Below are positions 27,540 to 43,690 of a DNA stretch of 64,000 bases, piece by piece (the stretch's first letter is position 1; every line of letters starts with the position of its first letter). The notes under the pieces were generated by a model that saw only the letters and a list, made by a program, of their open reading frames with translations, was not told the DNA's origin and made no database searches. The position numbers and the translations under genes are program-made. The stretch is taken from assembly GCF_964340395.1 (NCBI RefSeq), contig NC_135569.1:1062501-1126500 (forward strand), given 5' to 3'. The stretch comes from Glandiceps talaboti (Eukaryota > Hemichordata > Enteropneusta > Spengelidae).

Positions 27540-27860
27540 ACATACTGTCACCTAGCTCGATACAAATCTTACACCTATTGCTACATTTTAATCGACTGCC
27601 ACCATACAAATCTACTCAAATTGCCACAAGTCATCGTCTAGCTTGACCAAAATCTTGCTATAAATATCGTTACATTGTATCGACTGTCCCGAGAAAAATA
27701 GACAAAATCGTCACAGTGTAACAATCTACAAAGACAATACCATCTCATGTTAAAACAATGTAGCCATGCTGGTCAATTGTGTAGTCCTGTCGGATGATGA
27801 ATGTAACAAACAATATTATAATATTATATTAGTAAGATTTCTTTTAGATAGACGAACCTA
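27540..27860. mobile_element. Foldback-like repeat locus C (degenerate)
   Basis: Left arm about 27540-27720 with minus-oriented cores (ACCTATTGCTACATTTTAAT; TCGTTACATTGTATCGAC). Right arm about 27750-27850 with plus-oriented cores (AACAATGTAGCCATGCTGG; TTAGTAAGATTT). The centre is about 30 bp. More diverged than locus B but with the same polarity. Confidence 0.5.
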
Positions 27861-29093
27861 TGTTTCGGGTGGCATGGTTTGCATTCTACCGGTTATTATT
27901 CAGATTATTGAGTTGATGTTCTTTCAACTAACCGCTTCACTCGGGAGAATATACACCTTCATGTCAGTTATATACAGACTGTCGCTCAATTCGACATTTT
28001 AGAATCTTACACACATTTGTCTCGCCCCAAAAACGCTAACTGCGAGAACAGAGTAATATTTTTACAAACCTAACTTACACTGGCACAAAATGCGTAATTT
28101 GTTGTTTTTGAATTTGTATACGTATTTTGGCGCCAAACGAATAATTAAATCTAAACAGAATGTTCGACTGGTGACAATCTCTTAAATAAATTCCTACCAA
28201 ACCAAGTTTAGCCGGAAGAGCCATTCAGCGGAGATAAAAACGTAGTTAAAACACATCTGCTATCTAAAAACTAACTTTTTCTAGAATATTTTATCAAATA
28301 CGTGTAAGTAATAATTTCTCAAGAATACGGTCTGCATTCATATCATGACAATAACATTTGTGGAACAATATTGATCCAGTCGAAAACATTTCATAATCTT
28401 ATAAACGACAGATATTATAGTTAACGTATTCTTTTATTCATAAGTTCTGTAAATTTAGGTACGGACTTGATTTCAACGAAATAATGTCCTCGTCATACTG
28501 TAATGTATTGACTTGTTGTCCACTCTGCCCTCAAAAGTAAAACAACACCGTCCTGACAAGAATGTGATGTTAATGTTACACACAGAACTGAAATCAAAAT
28601 CAAGTTGAAAGTTCATATTTATTTTGATATATACTCAACGGGCTGTCACCAATAAGAACGTAAAAACAGACGTAGCTGATGACACTTCTTCGGCATTTTG
28701 TAGATATAAGTCACATCGACTAAACGACCTTGAGATAGATGATAGAATCCATTCAATCCAGAGTGCATCCTGTTAGAAATATCAAACGTCGTTGTTTTCA
28801 AAACCAATTATATCCCGGCTAGAGTTTAGTTTATTCTCAAATATATTTATGTTTTCATACTAAAATAAATGATGCGGTTGTTATTTGAAAACTATTGTAA
28901 CGTAAACGATGTGCATTGCATAGAATATAATATAACTTTCTTGCTAATGGACGTACTCAACAGAATGTCATGAAACTCATACACTCAAATGAACACAGAC
29001 ACACAGACACGCGAGCACACACACATAAACATATGTGACGATCAGCCCCGTCACCACCTCGTCCAAAAAAAGTCGTAGGCAAAAAAAAAAAAG
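27861..29093. other. Unassigned sequence
   Basis: AT-rich; no gene or clear repeat. A short imperfect ACAC tract occurs near 28995-29022. Confidence 0.4.
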
Positions 29094-29405
29094 AACGCGC
29101 ATCACTTAAGTCTTAAGTATCCCTGCGTCGGTCTATTTTGTGTATGTTTGTCCAGCCCATGCAGTCTGCAGATCCAGGGGAAATACAACAATAACCTCAC
29201 TAGACAACTGCAGAGCCAATCACGAACAAGCAAATGACATCTACCCCACATACACACTTGCTCTGAAATACTAAATAAAAAGAACAGTAACTGCCATAAA
29301 TATTAGATTAACAGGTTTTTTAGAATTTTTAAAAAAAATCGCGTCGTCGGATCACTTTATATAAGATGTCCTGACCAGAAAAAAAATCCTTTTTTGGCCT
29401 TAAAC
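29094..29405 (+). mobile_element. MITE-like dispersed element, 5'-deficient copy
   Basis: Shares most of its length with 62334-62680, including GTTTGTCCAGCCCATGCAG, ACAACTGCAGAGCCAAT, AACAAGCAAATGACATCTAC, CACATACACACTTGCTCT and CAGTAACTGCCATAAATA, then a 3' CTGACCAGAAA end and TTTTTTGGCCTTA. The 5' terminal inverted repeat seen in the other copy is missing. No coding capacity. Confidence 0.85.
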
Positions 29406-29502
29406 AAAATGACCAAACATAATATTGATTTGGCGATCACATACTATCATCTATGTCGCAGTCGTTGTGGTCTGTTTGAACGCTGACATAGACCCGGTCA
29501 TA

Positions 29503-29519
29503 CACACAGACAGACAGAC

Positions 29520-29600
<81 letters not shown>
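29503..29600. repeat. (CAGA)n - (GA)n microsatellite
   Basis: Short CAGA run followed by pure (GA)n to 29600. Confidence 0.97.
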
Positions 29601-30710
<1,110 letters not shown>

Positions 30711-30906
30711 AGCAAGGTATATGGAGTAGAATGTTTGTGGTCAAAATGTATTTTGGGCATAAGCCCTCCAGTTGACGTACGTGTTAAAACATTAAATCAA
30801 TTTGGTCCGAGTATCCTTTACACGACGTCTCCACTCTCATGTACGGAGGTCCTGACAGCGGAACTGCAATTCAAAAATATTGACTTGAAACAAAAAGTTG
30901 TCTGAT

Positions 30907-31135
30907 TCGACAAAAATGTTACATTTTATTATCTGGCCGGACCAAAATCTATGAGACTATTTACAATTATTATATTTTTATCCTGTTATAGGTACGGATC
31001 ACCAAAAGTGGTAGCTCACAAAGAAAATGTAGCATTTGATAACTTTTTTTGTCAACCAGACAAATAGTTTTTGAAAGAATTTGTCAAACCAGATAATAAC
31101 ATGTCAGTGTTAGTAAGATTTTTATCCAGTAAGTC
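30907..31135. mobile_element. Foldback-like repeat locus D
   Basis: Left arm about 30907-30990 with minus-oriented core (AAAATGTTACATTTTATTA then TCTGGCCGGACC). Right arm about 31005-31135 with plus-oriented core (AAAATGTAGCATTTGATAAC; GTCAAACCAGATAATAA; GTTAGTAAGATTTT). Same polarity as the other loci. Confidence 0.55.
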
Positions 31136-33486
<2,351 letters not shown>

Positions 33487-33768
33487 TTGGGGAGGGGGAG
33501 CGAGTGAAAGGGAGAGAGAGACTGCTTAGCCTGTGCAATATGTATCTACCAAGTAATGCATGGATAATGACAACGCATTGTGTTTTTGCCTGTATTTCCA
33601 GTCTCGTCCTTAATTTCATGAAATAATGCCATTTTAATGAAGAGTTTTGTACAATTATGGAAGTGTTGGTGTTCAACATTTGATTATACATACTACCGAT
33701 ATCAACTTCCGACTAATAAACATGTACAGTTCAAATTGAAGGTTATATTTATTTAAAGTGTTGAAGAA

Positions 33769-33912
33769 ATTGTAGTCTGCTTATAAAAGGAGGGGGACGT
33801 TGATCATTTTTTGGAAGACATTTCAAGGCTATTTTGATTCAAAATGCCGCTGTAATTGTAGTCTGCTCATAAAAGAGCGGGAAAATGTTTGCCATACTTT
33901 GGAAGACTTTAC
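33769..33912. repeat. 86-bp imperfect tandem duplication
   Basis: ATTGTAGTCTGCTTATAAAA at 33769 recurs as ATTGTAGTCTGCTCATAAAA at 33855, and both are followed at the same distance by TTTGGAAGACTTT or TTTGGAAGACATTT. Confidence 0.8.
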
Positions 33913-34552
33913 TTTTATGCTAATGGAGCAGCTTATTTGATTTTGACATTTTAAAACAACAGCGAATTTCCTGTAGAAATAAATATAATCTGGTAAACAG
34001 AAAATAGTTTGCCAAACTATTCCACGACTAAACGACAGTGCGTAAAAATAGGGATCGGACACTGAACTTTGAACTGATCAACAACAGCTGTGAAGTGTGA
34101 ATGAAATCGTCAATGTATAACGCTCTAAGTGATGATCGTGAAAGGTGTCAGAATATATCAGGGCATACCGGTAGAAGCTGTTGAAATGTATTGTAGCTAC
34201 GTATATCCATAGACCACTTCATATGCTGTAATGTGTAGATTGTTCTCCGCAATTTCGTTTTAGCGACGAATACATTTAGTGTACAATTGAATAAATGGGA
34301 GAATCGTTCTTCATAATTATCTTCATAATTACCTCCAGCTTACATAGCATAAATTGTTATCTATGTGTTGTTGTCATCAGTGTGCACCATCTTACAATTC
34401 AGTCCCGAAAAATGCTTTCCTTTTATTAAAAAAGTTAAATTTGACGAATATGTTGTCAATATCCAAAGAATTGATATCAGAACACAATGTAAACCATGTC
34501 ACATGGACCAAAAGGTCCTCTAGTTGGAACTTTAAAATAATAATAATAATAA
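33913..34552. other. Unassigned sequence
   Basis: Nothing recognised apart from a short (AAT)n at about 34536-34553. Confidence 0.4.
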
Positions 34553-36475
34553 TATTGCTACTTTTCACCATTTCTTTAATAACATTGCAACATTCATCGT
34601 CTGGCTCAAAAACAAATATCTTACTGACATTGCTGCATTTCTAACATCTGGCTTGACAGACATCTAACTTTTAAATATTACTACATGTTCTCTGTGTGAA
34701 ATAACATTATTGTATTGGATCGATGACAATTTATTTACAGTGTAACAATCTTCTGAGATAACATTATTTGTTTGTACCAGACGATGAAATGTAGCAACGT
34801 TAGTACTTTTTGTACCAGACGATGAAATGTAGCAATGTTAGTACTTTTTGAACCAGACCATGAAATGTAGCAACGTTAGTACTTTTTGAACCAGACCATG
34901 AAATGTAGCAATGTTAGTACTTTTTGAACCAGACCATGAAATGTAGCAACGTTAGTACTTTTTGAACCAGACCATGAAATGTAGCAACGTTAGTACTTTT
35001 TGAACCAGACCATGAAATGTAGCAATGTTAGTACTTTTTGAACCAGACCATGAAATGTAGCAACGTTAGTACTTTTTGAACCAGACCATGAAATGTAGCA
35101 ACGTTAGTACTTTTTGAACCAGACCATGAAATGTAGCAATGTTAGTACTTTTTGAACCAGACCATGAAATGTAGCAATGTTAGTACTTTTTGAACCAGAC
35201 CATGAAATGTAGCAACGTTAGTACTTTTTGAACCAGACCATGAAATGTAGCAACGTTAGTACTTTTTGAACCAGACCATGAAATGTAGCAACGTTAGTAC
35301 TTTTTGAACCAGACCATGAAATGTAGCAACGTTAGTACTTTTTGAACCAGACCATGAAATGTAGCAACGTTAGTACTTTTTGAACCAGACCATGAAATGT
35401 AGCAACGTTAGTACTTTTTGAACCAGACCATGAAATGTAGCAACGTTAGTACTTTTTGAACCAGACCATGAAATGTAGCAATGTTAGTACTTTTTGAACC
35501 AGACCATGAAATGTAGCAATGTTAGCACTTTTTGAACCAGACCATGAAATGTAGCAACGTTAGTACTTTTTGAACCAGACCAGGAAATGTAGCAATGTTA
35601 GTACTTTTTGAACCAGACCATGAAATGTAGCAATGTTAGTACTTTTTGAACCAGACCATGAAATGTAGCAATGTTAGTACTTTTTGAACCAGACCATGAA
35701 ATGTAGCAATGTTAGTACTTTTTGAACCAGACCATGAAATGTAGCAATGTTAGTACTTTTTGAACCAGACCATGAAATGTAGCAATGTTAGTACTTTTTG
35801 AACCAGACCATGAAATGTAGTAATGTTAGTACTTTTTGAACCAGACCATGAAATGTAGTAATGTTAGTACTTTTTGAACCAGACCATGAAATGTAGCAAT
35901 GTTAGTACTTTTTGAACCAGACCATGAAATGTAGCAATGTTAGTACTTTTTGAACCAGACCATGAAATGTAGCAATGTTAGTACTTTTTGAACCAGACCA
36001 TGAAATGTAGCAATGTTAGTACTTTTTGAACCAGACCATGAAATGTAGCAATGTTAGTACTTTTTGAACCAGACCATGAAATGTAGCAATGTTAGTACTT
36101 TTTGAACCAGACCATGAAATGTAGCAATGTTAGTACTTTTTGAACCAGACCATGAAATGTAGCAATGTTAGGAATACCTTTGAACCAGACCATGAAATGT
36201 AGCAATGTTAGGAATACCTTTGAACCAGACCATGAAATGTAGCAATGTTAGGAATACCTTTGAACCAGACCATGAAATGTAGCAACGTTAGTACTTTTTG
36301 AACCAGACCATGAAATGTAGCAACGTTAGTACTTTTTGAACCAGACCATGGAATGTAGCAATGTTAGTAAGACTTTTTGAACCAGACGATAAAGCGTACT
36401 GAGCAGTGTTGGTAAAAAGTTGTTGAACGAGTTTATGATGTAGCAATGTTAGCAACATTTATATCAAGCCAAATT
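34553..36475. mobile_element. Foldback-like repeat locus E, right arm expanded into a minisatellite
   Basis: Left arm about 34553-34675 holds minus-oriented cores (ATTGCAACATTCATCGTCTGG; ACATTGCTGCATTTCTAACA). After a spacer of about 95 bp the right arm begins with GTACCAGACGATGAAATGTAG and continues as the 38-bp array listed separately. It leaves the array at 36360-36475 through less regular family sequence (GTTAGTAAGACTTTTTGAACC; ATGATGTAGCAATGTTAGCA). The array therefore appears to be an amplified arm motif rather than an unrelated satellite. That linkage is my inference from shared sequence and polarity. Confidence 0.65.
34775..36400. repeat. 38-bp minisatellite, about 43 copies
   Basis: GATGAAATG at 34783 and 34821 sets the period at 38 bp; the unit runs GAACCAGACCATGAAATGTA then GCAAYGTTAGTACTTTTT. 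Copies fall into contiguous blocks: AACG variants dominate the left half, AATG variants the right half, two adjacent GTAGTAATG copies lie near 35818-35860, and three adjacent copies end GGAATACCTT at 36170-36265. Block structure indicates segmental duplication of several units at a time. Confidence 0.97.
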
Positions 36476-38250
36476 CCATTGTTCCATAGTCTTCAATCTG
36501 AGCAAGGTGAAAAAAGTCGTCAAAAGAAACCATGGTGATAGTTTTTCCAAAATTTTGACCCACTTCAACAGCGTGCTTGTCGCCTACTATATAACAAAGC
36601 GGTCTTTATCAAAGGAAAATAGTGAGAATACATCGTAATATACATTCTCTGCTTGGTGCACTTGTCACGTCGTTTTGACTTGAGAGAAAAGTCTCGCGAG
36701 GCAACACGCTGAGAAATTGTCAAATTTTGGCGCTAAATATGCAAAGTATGTCCGATAACTTTTGGGCACATTCGCCATTTTGTCTAGAACTTTGGTATAC
36801 CGTAACATTACATCTAATGATCGGAACATGAGTGTATGAGAGAGTTATCAATAGTTATCTGTGTCCAGGTTTACAGGAAAGCGATTAAAAAATATGGTGT
36901 GGTGTGTGAAATTAAACGAACTATTTTATTTATCATTAATAATTTATACCTTTTGAGGATCAATCTGCCAAATATTGTTTAATGTCAATGTCAACGAACA
37001 GTTCCAAGGCCGGCGTACACTCAAGGTGATCGACAAAGTGTGTTTGTCGAAAGCTTTTTAAACCATAGACCCTGGATGGTCTATGTTTAAACTGAGCACC
37101 TAGGATGTCTAACAGACAATGCCGGTGGGCTGTCGTTCACCAGATGTCACGCTGTTATAACGCATATTAAGAAGTGTTGGCATCTAAACAGGGACATAGT
37201 CAATTCAACTAAAATACATTTAGAGTTTAGCAGGTCGAATGAACAGGTATTGTAAACGCTAATGAATGTGGCTGAACACGTACCATAATAATCCGATAAA
37301 ACTTTGCACTACCTATAATTAAGTTTGCTAATTATGCTAATGAGCAGAAAGAATGCAATCGCTAAAATAAACGATTATGCCAAAGCATGGAAATAAACAG
37401 TGGGGAGCTAAACCATAGGCTAAACAAAGTGTTATATCAACTTAACAGGTAAAGAAAAACGTATTTACACAATGAATGAAATCAGAGGTTTTTGATATTT
37501 TACTACAGGCGGGGGTAATCTCAAAGACTGCCGAAAATTTCACAGCTTTCCGAATGTCTGTCGTTGTCGGGAAACTTTGTATAACTTTTCCCAAACACCA
37601 GACCACGACACGTTGACACATTTTGGTATTATAATTATATTGGCTTATTCTATGTGTGAATAGAGGAAGAAGAATATGTCATCATCACACCAACGGAAAA
37701 TTATGTTCGTTTGATTGTTCAAACTACGCGATGTAATGATCTTGACTTTGAACGACTTGATGTAGTGATCTCGACTCTAACTTTCACATTGACTTGATCT
37801 AGTGACCTTGATTCTAACTTTCCCGTTGACTTTGAACAACTTGATGTAATGATCTTAACTCTAAGTTGACCTGAACGACTTGTATGAGGCTTTAATTCGA
37901 TCATGGACATGAAGAGTTAACCATTGAACACAGTTTGAATTACCGATTATGAAAGAGTTTTGGGGTATAATGCATGTAAAAAGGACACCGCCATAGTCGG
38001 GTATTTCCATTCCTTCAGTAAAAACACCCAACACTATTTTAAACGTTTTATTTCAATAGTTTTCAAAGGCTTTATGGTCCGGCGATGGAATATTTTTATC
38101 AGTATGTTTGTAACCCGGAGAAGGCATTGACCTTTCAATTTGACCATTGAAGTAGTTCCATGATTTGACTTAGTCACTGTGACTTTTGCAATAGGTGTTT
38201 AAATCACTCACTATTAATAACAAGTGAATTCATCATTGTATGGCCGCTAA
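36476..38250. other. Unassigned sequence with a hairpin and a degenerate tandem tract
   Basis: Bases 37058-37091 form a hairpin (TTTAAACCATAGACC and GGTCTATGTTTAAA). Bases about 37735-37885 are a degenerate tandem tract with spacing of about 39-42 bp (TTGATGTAGTGATCT, TTGATCTAGTGACCT, TTGATGTAATGATCT). No gene recognised. Confidence 0.45.
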
Positions 38251-38735
38251 TAGTTTAGTTCCTATACAGTGTCGTTTCCATTTACACCTCCACTCACAGA
38301 ATAGTTTAAGTCGTTACTTTAGGAGTCCTGAGATGCATGAGATGTAATTTAAAATCAATCCACAGCCACCCACACAGTCATTAACATCACGCCTTTTGTT
38401 ACAAAAAGTTTAGTTAGAAACCACGTTGGCATCCAGACTAGGCCGCCAAGTGTCACGATAAACAACTCTGAAGTAGATAAGTGCATACTGCAACATTTGA
38501 AAGACGGTTTTACCGTCAAAAAGTTGAACTATAGCTTTAAAATGAACCGATTTGTAATTATATTGTTTTCATTAAATTCAGACTTGATTTGACTAGTCTA
38601 GTTCCTATACAGTATCATTACCATTTACACCTCCATTCACAGTCTAGTTCCTATACAGTATCATTACCATTTACACCTCCATTCACAGTTATTAAGGGGA
38701 CCGTGTTAGATTAGAGTTATTAAGGGGACCATGTT
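38251..38735. repeat. Cluster of GATGCCAACGT-family repeats
   Basis: AGTTTAGTTCCTATACAGTG then ATTTACACCTCC at 38251; CACGTTGGCATCCAGACTAG at 38412; then two tandem 46-bp units starting TAGTCTAGTTCCTATACAG at about 38594 and 38640, each ending in ATTTACACCTCCATTCACAG. The last is followed by two copies of GTTATTAAGGGGACC (about 38688 and 38716). On the minus strand these match the single copies at 26558-26612 and 41571-41640. Confidence 0.6.
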
Positions 38736-41570
38736 ACTTTTATTGTCAACACGTGTGTGCATAACTATACATCGCTCTATCCAGTCATTTTCTAGAAAAT
38801 GTGTACGTGAAATTTCATTCTTTGGTTTTGCACAAACTCTTTGTCTGTTGTCTGTGGTTTTCGGTTTTTCTTTAAAAATGAAAGAAGCTGTGAAATAGAT
38901 AATCGTAAATTACAAGCCAACAAAAGTCAACATACTTTTTTTCTCTGTGAGGTACCGACATTGTTTGTTCGTCTTGTTTTAGGTTCACAGTTTGTTCTGA
39001 AAAGTGACAACCCCTTGTGCTGCTATCTATGGCAGATTATAGGATTAATATTCGTCCTCTGCAACTTTTTGAGGCGGGTCAACTGGGACTTTGTCGGAAC
39101 AGACACCAAACGTAAACTAAACTGGCGTCTTTACACACACGAACAGACCACAAGTTTAGAGTGTGTGTATAAAAGTGAATGATATTAATAATTGTTCAAG
39201 GATAATCAAGTAAATTGTGTAAATTGAGTGTTTACGAGTAAAAGTCCCCAATTTCACAAGAAACTCACAAACAATTAAATTTCTTAAACAAGCGGCGGAC
39301 ATAAAGCGATTCCCAGAACAGCAGGGAATCGTGGCTTCATTTTCGCGGTCTCAAACAACAGGGAGATGAAGTAAACAGCACCATGCGGAGAACGTAGCTA
39401 TAGATGATCTCACACTTCTTTTCCTTTGTGGTCAAGAGAGCAGGCAAACATCTACGTCGAGTAACACTTAGTAACAAATACGACAACAAACCAAAGAGTT
39501 TTAGTCCATACAACGAAATTTGTTATAGTAACTTTTAAGTTTAAATAATATTTAAAAAATAAAATCAGCTATTTTCTTCCACCTGTGACTTTTGCATTAC
39601 CGTTTTGTAAAAACTGGGAAATAAATATAGAAACATATTTAATAACTTGCATGTTAATGTGAACCATTTTTAAACCTAACACTCAGTGGTTAACTAATGG
39701 TCATCTTTGTTATGGGCGTCTTTTTACAGAACTGTGTGGGTGAGTGTACGAAGTCTTTGCGGAAAGCAGAAACGTTGATGCCACCCTAGGAATGTACCGA
39801 AAAGAGAATAACAAATGCGTAATCTACCTTGATGTTAACGGTGAGACAGAAAGCAATGGGTCCTAAGGCAATTACATTTATGCATGTTGTGACAAAACGA
39901 ACTCTTTTCCTCTAAATCATAGAATTCTCAAGACGAACTTGCAACAAGTTTAGTCTGATTCCCACCATTATGTAGTTTCAGTAGTTTCGTTTCTGTTTCT
40001 TACGTTTGCTGATTTAAAAAACCGTAATTATTACAAGGTCAAATGTATTACATTATTTATACATAAAATGATGAATTCCCCGACGTGTAGTTTTTGACAC
40101 TTGTGAGTACGAATGGGAGAGAAAAGGTTATAAAAACTAAACAAGAAGGAAAAATGAAATTCTTTCGGGATTTGGAAACTAAAGAGCGGTAAGGGAAGAG
40201 TGACTTTTTGTCGGAGATTTGGAAAAACAGCAGACTACACGATTACCATTCTGTTTCAAACTATGCATGCGATGTCATAAATAAAACTTTACTATAAAAC
40301 GATATGGGGAGTATTTGAAAATATTAGCTAGGTATTGGAAAACAACATCTCGTACACTGCACATGTTTTAAAGAGATTCGACCACTTTGACGTCACAGCA
40401 AATAGTTGGAGGTGTTATGCTACGTCATCTCGTGAGAAAAAAGTATCTGCTGGCTTCGAGAAATATGCATTTGTAAAGGCATTGTAGTAACACTGAATTT
40501 TGACACTTCTGTAATTGCTTTTGGCTGAAAACAGACGTCCCTTCTAATTAGTACTATACTATACTTTATTTTGGGGTCATTATCCGATACCCCACTAGAA
40601 TGACCCTAATAATTCGCCTTAGAAGATAATACATCGAAATCCAACGATTCTTTAATCAACGTATTGTTCTGTGATGTTCGCCACAATGCACTACATAATC
40701 GTCGCTCACTCGAATGAGATATTCATGATTTGTTTAATGTCCATTAAGAAAGTGTAACAATTTACATCTACTTTTGATCGTAAATCCGGTTACAGAATAT
40801 CTGTATTGGCCAACACAATTCCCCACCACAATGTCTCCATATGCTATCCAACGCTTTCATCCCTTGCACAAAAAACACAGTATTTCGTTTTGTCAACATC
40901 ATCCACACGGGCGTTTTGCGACAACTAGATTGTTGGCCAGGTAAACCCTAAGTATTTGCTAAACTTCTCCTAGTCCTAGGTACATATTTTGCCTGGGGAC
41001 AAGAGCTTCACTGTTCCGCCAGTATTTTTCTAATCGGGGACCCAGAGTTACCCCAAACGTAAAGGCTATATCAGCGACTCAGAGCTAGATATATCCAGAA
41101 CGTACGCGTAAAGGCTATCGATATCGGTGACTCTAACCTCAGAGTCTGTGCTCTAAGTCTAACGAATAATTGGACATATTCACATATACGTAAGGTAACC
41201 CACTTGTGGCAAATCGCACGAATTACGTATACTCCTATAGCCTGCATGTATTACACTATTTCAGCTACCCTGAGTGCCATTTTGAGTTTTCTATGATAAT
41301 TAGAACAAAGTGTAATTATTAGAATTGACAATCTGCAATCAAATACTAGACATTCTGAAGGTTATCGACATACATGGTCTAATTCATTGTACGATTTCAG
41401 TTGATTAACACATACGGCCAATTTCATGTCAGTGGTCCTGTTTGATGCAGTCATAGACAGTGGAGGGGAGATGAGTATGATGCAATATAGTCATGGACCA
41501 GTGACAATCGCACACTTTTGCGTCTTACGCTTTTTGCAACCCAAATGTTGCAAGACGTTGTTGCGATTAG
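38736..41570. other. Gene-poor stretch, no gene recognised
   Basis: A 113-codon plus-strand frame (38841-39182) has no recognisable domain or splice support. Bases about 41055-41160 hold a decayed local repeat (AAGGCTAT..ATATC..CGACTC). Otherwise nothing. Confidence 0.4.
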
Positions 41571-41640
41571 TCTGGATGCTAACGTGAATGGAGATGTAAC
41601 TCGTAACGATCTATATAGGGGATAATATTGCGACGGTCAT
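41571..41640. repeat. Dispersed GATGCCAACGT-family repeat, single copy
   Basis: TTAGTCTGGATGCTAACGTG, GGAGATGTAA and CTCGTAACGATC keep the order seen at 26558-26612. Confidence 0.5.
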
Positions 41641-42383
41641 CATCGCATCTACATGGCGACAGTTTCCAAGCTATTATATAAACGCAATTGACGACCAAAC
41701 AAAGACAACTAGGGGTATGTGCATGTTTTTGTTAGTTGTCAATAATTATACTCTACTGAACTCTATGGACACATTTTGTTTCTATGAGAACGTTTTTATA
41801 CAAGTTACAACGGTCTCTGTGTGATTTAATCCGAGAAAGTGGAGTCCTTGCGAACTCTTTTGTCCGATTATGGTTCAAATTCTTGTCCCAATCTGAAAAG
41901 ATAACAAGCAGTTACACTACAATTCTCCATGTTTGTTTTTCTACGATTTCTCTCATGTCTTTCACATCGACCTGTAATTTGTTTTCCCGATAGCTCTCTC
42001 CTTATAAATGTTAACCTGGAGGCGATACACATACTCATTTTATGGTTCGTATTTACACGATGCTTAGAGTAATCCCACATCAAAATGGTTAGGTTTACTG
42101 AAGGTCTGCCGTCTAATTGTCTCCACAAAGTAGTATTACACTTATAAAGACAACCGTTTTCAAACTTGAGAATCTGCCTCTGGCGCTCGAAAATGTATTG
42201 TGTTCTAAATTTTTCCACGGTCCCTCTTTCAAAAGTTCGGAACTTTTTTGCTCCAGCCACTTGTCATTCCGCAAATTTTATCGCTAAAATACTAAAATTC
42301 TTTACGCCATCTATCTCCCTACTGTTGACTGTTTGCTAAACACTTTTATTCTTCATAACTCTCCACACTTATTCTTGTTTTTG
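41641..42383. other. Unassigned sequence
   Basis: A 130-codon minus-strand frame (41868-42260) shows no recognisable domain; not called as a gene. Confidence 0.4.
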
Positions 42384-42525
42384 CCCAACATTGCTACATT
42401 TTATGCGTGTCTAAATCATCCACGTGGCATAAAAGGGTTCAAATGTAACAATTTTCGATTCAGACTTTAAACAGAAACTACAATGTAGCAATGTTAGCGA
42501 CATTTTGTCGAACCAAACGACGTTT
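42384..42525. mobile_element. Foldback-like repeat locus F (short)
   Basis: Left: CCCAACATTGCTACATTTTA in minus orientation (42384-42403). Right: CTACAATGTAGCAATGTTAG then CGACATTTTGTCGAACCAAA in plus orientation (42478-42517). Smallest member of the family; it sits directly left of the palindrome at 42567-42705. Confidence 0.55.
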
Positions 42526-42566
42526 TGTTTCGGGCCAACTGGTTTCTATTCTAAATTGTGTGGTGC

Positions 42567-42705
42567 AAGTCAGTGACTAGTCAATCTGCTAGACCTCGGA
42601 TGTTCTTCCGATAGAATACGACACACGACCGAACATCGAACTTCGTTCGCTTATAGTATCGAAAGAAACTCCGAACGTCTAGCAGCAAGACTAGTCAGTG
42701 ACAAG
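42567..42705. repeat. 139-bp imperfect palindrome
   Basis: The left end AGTCAGTGACTAGTC..CTGCTAGAC is mirrored by GTCTAGCAG..GACTAGTCAGTGAC at the right end, and the arms keep pairing imperfectly inward (TTCCGATAGAATA against TATAGTATCGAAAGAA). Short palindromic elements of this kind are usually non-autonomous DNA transposon remnants; no target duplication is evident. Confidence 0.75.
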
Positions 42706-43690
42706 AACACGCCCAATGAGTGAATGAATACACATGCACCCATTAAATTCGGAACACTGAGCAGACAATGCTAATTTTGTATGTGTAACAATATTTATAT
42801 TTTGTCGCATGTGTTTATAAAAGGAATTTGACGTAACCTTTTTTAGAGATTATTGTAGAATTCCTCTGGTTAACAAAGCTTGAAACGTCTTTGTGAATAC
42901 CGCCCAGCAATTAGCAATATGCCGGTCAATGCCCCTCTCCGCAAGTCGTAGACGCAGTTAGTGCCGTAGATTCGTAAAATGTCTTTGTTTACGACAACGT
43001 CTAAAGACAGTACATATTGCGTTGGCGTTTTTTTATTTCGTGTCAGACCACCAAATAATGTTAGGTGGTCTTAGGTTGGTCAGCGGAAAACTGCTTTGAC
43101 TTGGGAGAATAATAAGATAAAGGGTTTGATTTAATAGTGTCATTATTGTTCAACGATATCTCAGCTGATATTTACTCTATATTGATTTAGGTTTATCTGT
43201 ACTATTTCTGACGTGTCTCACCCGAGAAGGCTCCGAGATGTCTAGATAAAAAGTCCATAATTCAACTCATTGATGAAGTCCGTATTTTGTTGCCTAGTAC
43301 CGAATGAAGAGGATAAGTACATAGTTTAACATGGATTTAAACATATCTGGTTAAATTGTTATGCTTCTAATTACGAATTTAATATCGGTCAATTAGTTTG
43401 GCTTTAAGATTGTGAACTGATGATACAGATAAAAGATTAGCTTCGTTACCTAGCGACCAAGGTACAGTCTCTTCCCTTAGTTGACTTAATTTAGGAACCT
43501 TACTCTACATCTACGATACTGTAACGTTTCTATGCAACGCTGTCACTGCCGAATTAATCAATCATTTTTGTGGGCTTTGCCTGTTTTCTGGGACACATAT
43601 CTTATTGTGTATCAAATGTCGCTTCCTAACCCCAAGTCAGTAATGTGACAGTGCAATGCATCCCACAACATTATCCAGTGCCTGTCCTCG
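42706..43690. other. Unassigned sequence
   Basis: No gene or repeat recognised. Confidence 0.4.

Noticed and set aside
41868-42260. 130-codon minus-strand frame starting MAGAKKFRTFERGTVEK
   Set aside because: No recognisable domain, no splice or promoter context, and overlaps an equally anonymous plus-strand frame.
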